Of a stretch of 64,000 nt of DNA, positions 59,950-64,000 are shown one piece after another. Every line of letters starts with the position of its first letter. Within the stretch, counting starts at the first letter, position 1. The position numbers were made by a program, and so were the translations under genes. The notes beneath the pieces were generated by a model, which ran no database searches, was not told the origin of the DNA, and saw only the letters and a program-made list of their open reading frames with translations. This stretch comes from Enterobacteriaceae bacterium UBA5654. Lineage in GTDB: Bacteria > Pseudomonadota > Gammaproteobacteria > Enterobacterales > Enterobacteriaceae. The stretch is taken from positions 126,968 through 190,967 of the forward strand of contig DIJC01000001.1 of NCBI GenBank assembly GCA_002421005.1, given 5' to 3'.

Positions 59950-61760
59950 TGGAAGGTTCCAGTCTGTTACTGGCGGGGGTGCTGTTTTTGTTTGCGGCGG
60001 TGGTGGCCGTGCCGCTGGCGGCGCGTCTGGGCATCGGCGCGGTGCTGGGGTATTTGCTGGCGGGGATCGCTATTGGTCCGTGGGGGCTGGGGTTTATCAG
60101 CGATGTCGATGAAATCCTGCACTTTTCCGAATTAGGCGTGGTGTTCCTGATGTTTATCATCGGGCTGGAGCTGAACCCCGGTAAGCTCTGGGCGCTGCGA
60201 CGGTCGATTTTTGGCGTCGGGGCTGCGCAGGTGGTTTTCAGCGCGGCGATCCTCGGCGGACTGCTGATGCTGACGGATTTTTCATGGCACGCGGCGGTGA
60301 TCGGCGGGATCGGGCTGGCGATGTCCTCTACCGCGATGGCGCTGCAACTGATGCGTGAGAAGGGGATGAACCGCAATGAATCCGGGCAGCTCGGTTTTTC
60401 GGTGCTGCTGTTTCAGGATCTGGCGGTGATCCCCGCGCTGGCGCTGGTGCCGTTGCTGGCCGGGTCGGCGGACGATCATTTTGACTGGATCAAAATCGGT
60501 ATGAAGGTGCTGGCGTTTGCCGGGATGCTGATTGGCGGACGGTATCTGCTGCGTCCGGTGTTTCGCTTTATCGCGTCTTCCGGGGTGCGTGAGGTGTTCA
60601 CCGCTGCCGCGCTGCTGCTGGTGCTGGGATCGGCGTTGTTTATGGATGCGCTGGGGCTGTCGATGGCGCTGGGGACGTTTATCGCCGGGGTGCTGCTGGC
60701 GGAAAGTGAATACCGGCACGAGCTGGAATCGGCCATCGACCCCTTCAAAGGGCTGCTGCTGGGGCTGTTTTTTATTTCGGTGGGCATGTCGCTCAACCTT
60801 GGCGTTCTCTATACCCATCTGTTGTGGGTGATCGCGAGCGTGGCGGTGCTGGTGGCGATCAAATCGCTGGTGCTGTATCTGCTGGCGCGGATCTACGGCC
60901 TGCGCAGTTCGGAGCGGACGCAGTTTGCGGGCGTGCTGAGTCAGGGCGGAGAGTTCGCTTTTGTGCTTTTTTCCAGCGCCTCCTCGCAAAAACTGTTTCA
61001 GGGCGATCAGATGGCGCTGCTGCTGGTCACGGTCACGCTGTCGATGATGACCACGCCGCTGCTGATGAAAATTATCGACAAACGCCTCTCCAGGCAGTTC
61101 AACGGCCCGGATGATGAAGATGAAAAACCGTGGGTCGATGACGATAAACCGCAGGTGATCGTAGTGGGATTCGGGCGTTTCGGTCAGGTCATTGGCCGCC
61201 TGCTGATGGCCAACAAAATGCGGATCACGGTGCTGGAGCGCGATATCAGCGCCGTCACACTGATGCGCAAATACGGTTATAAGGTCTATTACGGCGATGC
61301 CACGCAGGTCGAGCTACTGCGTGCGGCGGGGGCGGAAGCGGCGGAATCTATCGTTATCACCTGTAACGAGCCGGAAGATACCATGAAGCTGGTGGAGATC
61401 TGCCAGCAACATTTTCCCCATCTGAATATTATGGCGCGCGCGCGAGGGCGTGTAGAAGCGCATGAGCTCCTCCAGGCGGGCGTCACGCAATTTTCGCGCG
61501 AGACGTTTTCCAGTGCGCTGGAACTGGGCCGCAAGGCGCTGATTTCGCTGGGGATGCATCCGCATCAGGCGCAGCGTGCGCAGCTCCATTTCCGCCGTCT
61601 GGATATGCGGATGCTGCGCGAGTTAATGCCGGTACATACCGACACGGTACAGATTTCCCGCGTGCAGGAGGCCCGGCGCGAGCTGGAGGAGATTTTCCAG
61701 CGCGAAATGCAGCAGGAGCGTCGCCAGCTTGACGGCTGGGATGAACTGGATCAGGAGTAA
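59949..61760 (+). CDS. kefB: Glutathione-gated potassium-efflux system protein KefB
   Basis: Inner-membrane K+/H+ antiporter opened by glutathione adducts; the acidification protects from electrophiles. The 603 residues have about 12 membrane helices (CPA2 fold) to about residue 380, then an RCK/TrkA-N domain (QVIVVGFGRFGQVIGRLL) and a C-terminal extension. SQGGEFAFVLFSS lies in a late helix. Close to the E. coli length of 601. Confidence 0.97.
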   Translation: MEGSSLLLAGVLFLFAAVVAVPLAARLGIGAVLGYLLAGIAIGPWGLGFISDVDEILHFSELGVVFLMFIIGLELNPGKLWALRRSIFGVGAAQVVFSAAILGGLLMLTDFSWHAAVIGGIGLAMSSTAMALQLMREKGMNRNESGQLGFSVLLFQDLAVIPALALVPLLAGSADDHFDWIKIGMKVLAFAGMLIGGRYLLRPVFRFIASSGVREVFTAAALLLVLGSALFMDALGLSMALGTFIAGVLLAESEYRHELESAIDPFKGLLLGLFFISVGMSLNLGVLYTHLLWVIASVAVLVAIKSLVLYLLARIYGLRSSERTQFAGVLSQGGEFAFVLFSSASSQKLFQGDQMALLLVTVTLSMMTTPLLMKIIDKRLSRQFNGPDDEDEKPWVDDDKPQVIVVGFGRFGQVIGRLLMANKMRITVLERDISAVTLMRKYGYKVYYGDATQVELLRAAGAEAAESIVITCNEPEDTMKLVEICQQHFPHLNIMARARGRVEAHELLQAGVTQFSRETFSSALELGRKALISLGMHPHQAQRAQLHFRRLDMRMLRELMPVHTDTVQISRVQEARRELEEIFQREMQQERRQLDGWDELDQE

Positions 61761-61763
61761 ACT

Positions 61764-61964
61764 ATGCCAATACGTAAACGTTTTATTGCCGGGGCAAAAT
61801 GTCCCTCCTGCCAGGCTCAGGATTCGCTGGCGATGTGGCGGGAAAATAATGTTGATATTGTTGAATGTGTTAAGTGTGGACACCAGATGCGCGAGGCGGA
61901 TAAACAAGCCCGTGAGCACGTTCGCAAAGAAGAGCAAGTCATCGGCATTTTTCATCCCGACTAG
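61764..61964 (+). CDS. yheV: YheV, zinc-ribbon family protein
   Basis: A 66-residue protein with two CxxC pairs (CPSCQAQ and CVKCGHQ), a likely zinc ribbon (DUF2387 family), function unknown. It lies three bases after kefB and is probably co-transcribed with kefGB. Confidence 0.93.
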   Translation: MPIRKRFIAGAKCPSCQAQDSLAMWRENNVDIVECVKCGHQMREADKQAREHVRKEEQVIGIFHPD

Positions 61965-62058
61965 CGAGATGGCGCAGCTTTTTTTAAGCTAAGGGGTACA
62001 CGGGTGCAGAATTCCGCTACAATCTGCGCCACTATTCTTCCCTTGCTCAGGAGATATC

Positions 62059-62646
62059 ATGAAAGTAGCAAAAGACCTGGTGGTCAGCCTGGCCTATCAG
62101 GTACGTACAGAAGACGGTGTATTGGTTGATGAGTCTCCGGTAAGCGCGCCGCTCGACTATCTGCATGGTCACGGCTCCCTGATTTCCGGTCTGGAAAATG
62201 CGCTGGACGGCCATGAACCAGGCGATAAATTCGACGTTTCCGTTGGCGCGAACGACGCTTACGGTCAGTATGACGAAAACCTGGTACAGCGCGTTCCTAA
62301 AGACGTCTTTATGGGCGTTGACGAACTACAGGTCGGTATGCGTTTCCTGGCTGAAACTGATCAGGGTCCGGTGCCGGTTGAAATTACTGCCGTTGAAGAC
62401 GATCACGTGGTGGTTGACGGTAACCACATGCTGGCAGGCCAGAACCTGAAGTTCAGCGTGGAAGTGGTCGCGATCCGCGAAGCGACGGCTGAAGAGCTGG
62501 AGCACGGTCATGTCCACGGTGCGCACGATCATCATCACGATCATGAACACGGTCACGATGGCTGCTGCGGCGGTCATGGTCATGACCACGATCATGAACA
62601 CGGTAAAGGTGGTTGCGGCGGTCACGGCGGCTGCGGTTGCCACTAA
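62059..62646 (+). CDS. slyD: SlyD, FKBP-type prolyl isomerase and nickel chaperone
   Basis: Cytoplasmic prolyl isomerase/chaperone that also supplies nickel for hydrogenase maturation. The 195 residues have an FKBP domain with the IF insert at about 1-146 (YLHGHGSLISGLENAL, DELQVGMRFLAET) and a metal-binding tail at about 150-195 extremely rich in His, Cys, Asp and Gly. An AGGAGATATC ribosome binding site precedes the ATG at 62059. Confidence 0.97.
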   Translation: MKVAKDLVVSLAYQVRTEDGVLVDESPVSAPLDYLHGHGSLISGLENALDGHEPGDKFDVSVGANDAYGQYDENLVQRVPKDVFMGVDELQVGMRFLAETDQGPVPVEITAVEDDHVVVDGNHMLAGQNLKFSVEVVAIREATAEELEHGHVHGAHDHHHDHEHGHDGCCGGHGHDHDHEHGKGGCGGHGGCGCH

Positions 62647-62661
62647 TCTGCCGATAAATGC

Positions 62662-62689
62662 AAAAAAGCGGGGAATACCCGCTTTTTTT
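62662..62689. terminator. Bidirectional terminator between slyD and slyX
   Basis: An 11-bp stem (A-run plus AGCGGG pairing with CCCGCT plus T-run; loop GAATA) follows slyD. The A/T ends form T-runs on both strands, so it can end both convergent genes. Confidence 0.93.
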
Positions 62690-62696
62690 ACGCCCG

Positions 62697-62915
62697 TCAG
62701 TAATGGGGCGGCGGCGTCTCTTCCGACTGCGACGCGATGTTCGACGGCTGGCTGGCCTTGAGTTTTTCCGCCATTAAGCGCACGTGCTCCCGCAGTTTCG
62801 CCATCTCCATTTCGTGAGCGGTGACGGTCTGGTTAAGATCCTCAATCGTAATTTCCTGAAATGCCAGGCGGCTTTCCAGTTCCGCCAGTCGCGCGTCCAG
62901 TGTTTTGTCCTGCAT
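62697..62915 (-). CDS. slyX: SlyX protein
   Basis: A 72-residue coiled-coil protein (LAELESRLAFQEITIEDLNQ with a regular heptad pattern) ending in a proline-rich PPPHY tail. Function unknown; conserved next to slyD in enterobacteria. It is divergent from fkpA. Confidence 0.94.
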   Translation of the reverse strand: MQDKTLDARLAELESRLAFQEITIEDLNQTVTAHEMEMAKLREHVRLMAEKLKASQPSNIASQSEETPPPHY

Positions 62916-63145
62916 GATGTACCTCTTCTCTGCGGCTTAGTGGTAGCTGGCGGGCGGATTCTACTCAACTTTTGCCGATTGCGCAGTATCTCTGCGCGAA
63001 TGAAGAAACTAATTTAAACAAAAATAGTCTGAAAAGATTCGTAATTAGGGAGAGTCCGTCTGTAGATTTGTTCTGCAAGGCTTTATAGTACGCTTCTTAT
63101 TTAAAAGTTAACCTGGGGTGAGATGCCCCGGCCCTGGAGATATGG

Positions 63146-63982
63146 ATGAAATCACTGTTTAAAGTAACGCTGCTGGCGACCACGATGGCCGTTGCGCTGC
63201 ACGCGCCGCTGACCTTTGCAGAAGACAAAGCTGCCCCGGCGAAAGAAACTACCGCCGCCGCGCCTGCAAGTAATGCCGCATTTAAAAACGACGACCAGAA
63301 GTCAGCTTACGCACTGGGTGCATCGCTGGGCCGTTACATGGAAAACTCCCTGAAAGAACAGGAAAAACTGGGCATCAAGCTGGATAAAGATCAGCTGATC
63401 GCCGGTGTACAGGATGCGTTTGCAGATAAGAGCAAACTGTCCGATCAGGAAATCGAGCAGACTTTGCAGGCTTTCGAAACCCGCGTGAAAGCGTCCGCCC
63501 AGGCGAAGATGGAAAAAGACGCGGCTGACAACGAAGCGAAAGGTAAAACCTACCGCGACAAATTCGCCAAAGAAAAAGGCGTGAAAAAATCGGCGACTGG
63601 TCTGCTGTATAAAGTCGAAAAAGCCGGTTCTGGCGAAGCGCCGAAAGATTCCGATACCGTTGTGGTTAACTACAAAGGGACTCTGACTGACGGTAAAGAG
63701 TTTGATAACTCCTACACCCGTGGCGAACCGCTCTCCTTCCGTCTGGATGGTGTGATCCCAGGCTGGACTGAAGGCCTGAAAAACATCAAGAAAGGCGGCA
63801 AAATCACCCTGGTCATTCCACCGGAACTGGCTTACGGTAAAAACGGCGTTCCGGGTATCCCGGCTAACTCTACGCTGGTCTTTGACGTAGAGCTGCTGGA
63901 TATCAAACCGGCCGCCCCGGCCGCCGCCGACCAGCCAGCCGCCGCAGCGGACGATAAAGCCGCCGAAGCGGATAAAAAATAA
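63146..63982 (+). CDS. fkpA: FkpA, periplasmic FKBP-type prolyl isomerase
   Basis: Periplasmic prolyl isomerase and chaperone for envelope proteins. The 278 residues have a Sec signal peptide to about residue 25 (APLTFA|EDKAAP), an N-terminal helical dimerisation domain (about 40-140: SAYALGASLGRYMENSLKEQ) and a C-terminal FKBP domain (VVNYKGTLTDGKEFDNSY, VIPGWTEGL, IPPELAYGKNGVPGIP). A low-complexity A/P/D tail follows. It ends just inside the window. Confidence 0.97.
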   Translation: MKSLFKVTLLATTMAVALHAPLTFAEDKAAPAKETTAAAPASNAAFKNDDQKSAYALGASLGRYMENSLKEQEKLGIKLDKDQLIAGVQDAFADKSKLSDQEIEQTLQAFETRVKASAQAKMEKDAADNEAKGKTYRDKFAKEKGVKKSATGLLYKVEKAGSGEAPKDSDTVVVNYKGTLTDGKEFDNSYTRGEPLSFRLDGVIPGWTEGLKNIKKGGKITLVIPPELAYGKNGVPGIPANSTLVFDVELLDIKPAAPAAADQPAAAADDKAAEADKK

Positions 63983-64000
63983 AAACTGAGAACCGCCGCC

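Overview
This window is chromosomal DNA of an Enterobacteriaceae bacterium. Gene order and protein sequences follow the E. coli/Salmonella region from pckA through mrcA, dam, trpS, cysG-nirB, crp and kefB to fkpA. It carries genes absent from that stretch of E. coli K-12: a malonate decarboxylase cluster of the Klebsiella type and an NAD-salvage cluster. An Enterobacter/Klebsiella/Kosakonia-like genus is likely; the species cannot be named from the sequence alone. No rRNA, tRNA, CRISPR array, insertion sequence or prophage was seen.

Layout. 1-8.0 kb: the 5' part of pckA, the membrane gene yhgE, the redox/heat-stress genes hslO and hslR with yrfG, the Rcs-braking protein igaA, and nudE. 8.1-14.1 kb: mrcA (PBP1A) divergent from hofMNOPQ, a compact overlapping operon for a secretin-based DNA-uptake/pilus-type machine. 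14.3-20.8 kb: the mixed-function operon aroK-aroB-damX-dam-rpe-gph-trpS. 21.0-28.4 kb: the full, uncharacterised yhfZYXW-php-yhfUTS operon. 28.4-34.3 kb (minus strand): yhfL, then nirBDC-cysG for NADH-dependent nitrite reduction, with FNR and NarL/NarP sites upstream and a 74-bp-period tandem palindromic repeat array between nirD and nirC. 34.5-45.8 kb: tsgA, ppiA, yhfG-fic, a RelE-like toxin-antitoxin pair inserted before pabA, argD, yhfK, crp, yhfA, prkB, yheU and yheT.

45.8-57.4 kb is the main accessory block. It sits between yheT and yheS, which are neighbours in E. coli. It has two modules. The first is nrtR, divergent from a PRPP synthase-like gene and nadV, which makes PRPP and uses it to turn nicotinamide into NMN; a pair of tandem operator-like repeats lies just upstream. 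The second is mdcABCDEFGH with the convergent LysR gene mdcR. It encodes the four malonate decarboxylase subunits, the two enzymes that make and attach the triphosphoribosyl-dephospho-CoA prosthetic group, a malonyl transferase and a malonate transporter.

57.4-64 kb returns to conserved order: yheS, kefG-kefB-yheV, slyD, slyX and fkpA. Most genes are ordinary core genes with intact family motifs and typical lengths. The best candidates for new biology are the yhf operon, the regulation of the NAD-salvage module, the nirD-nirC repeat array, the toxin-antitoxin insertion with its palindromic operator, and the degenerate Fic motif.
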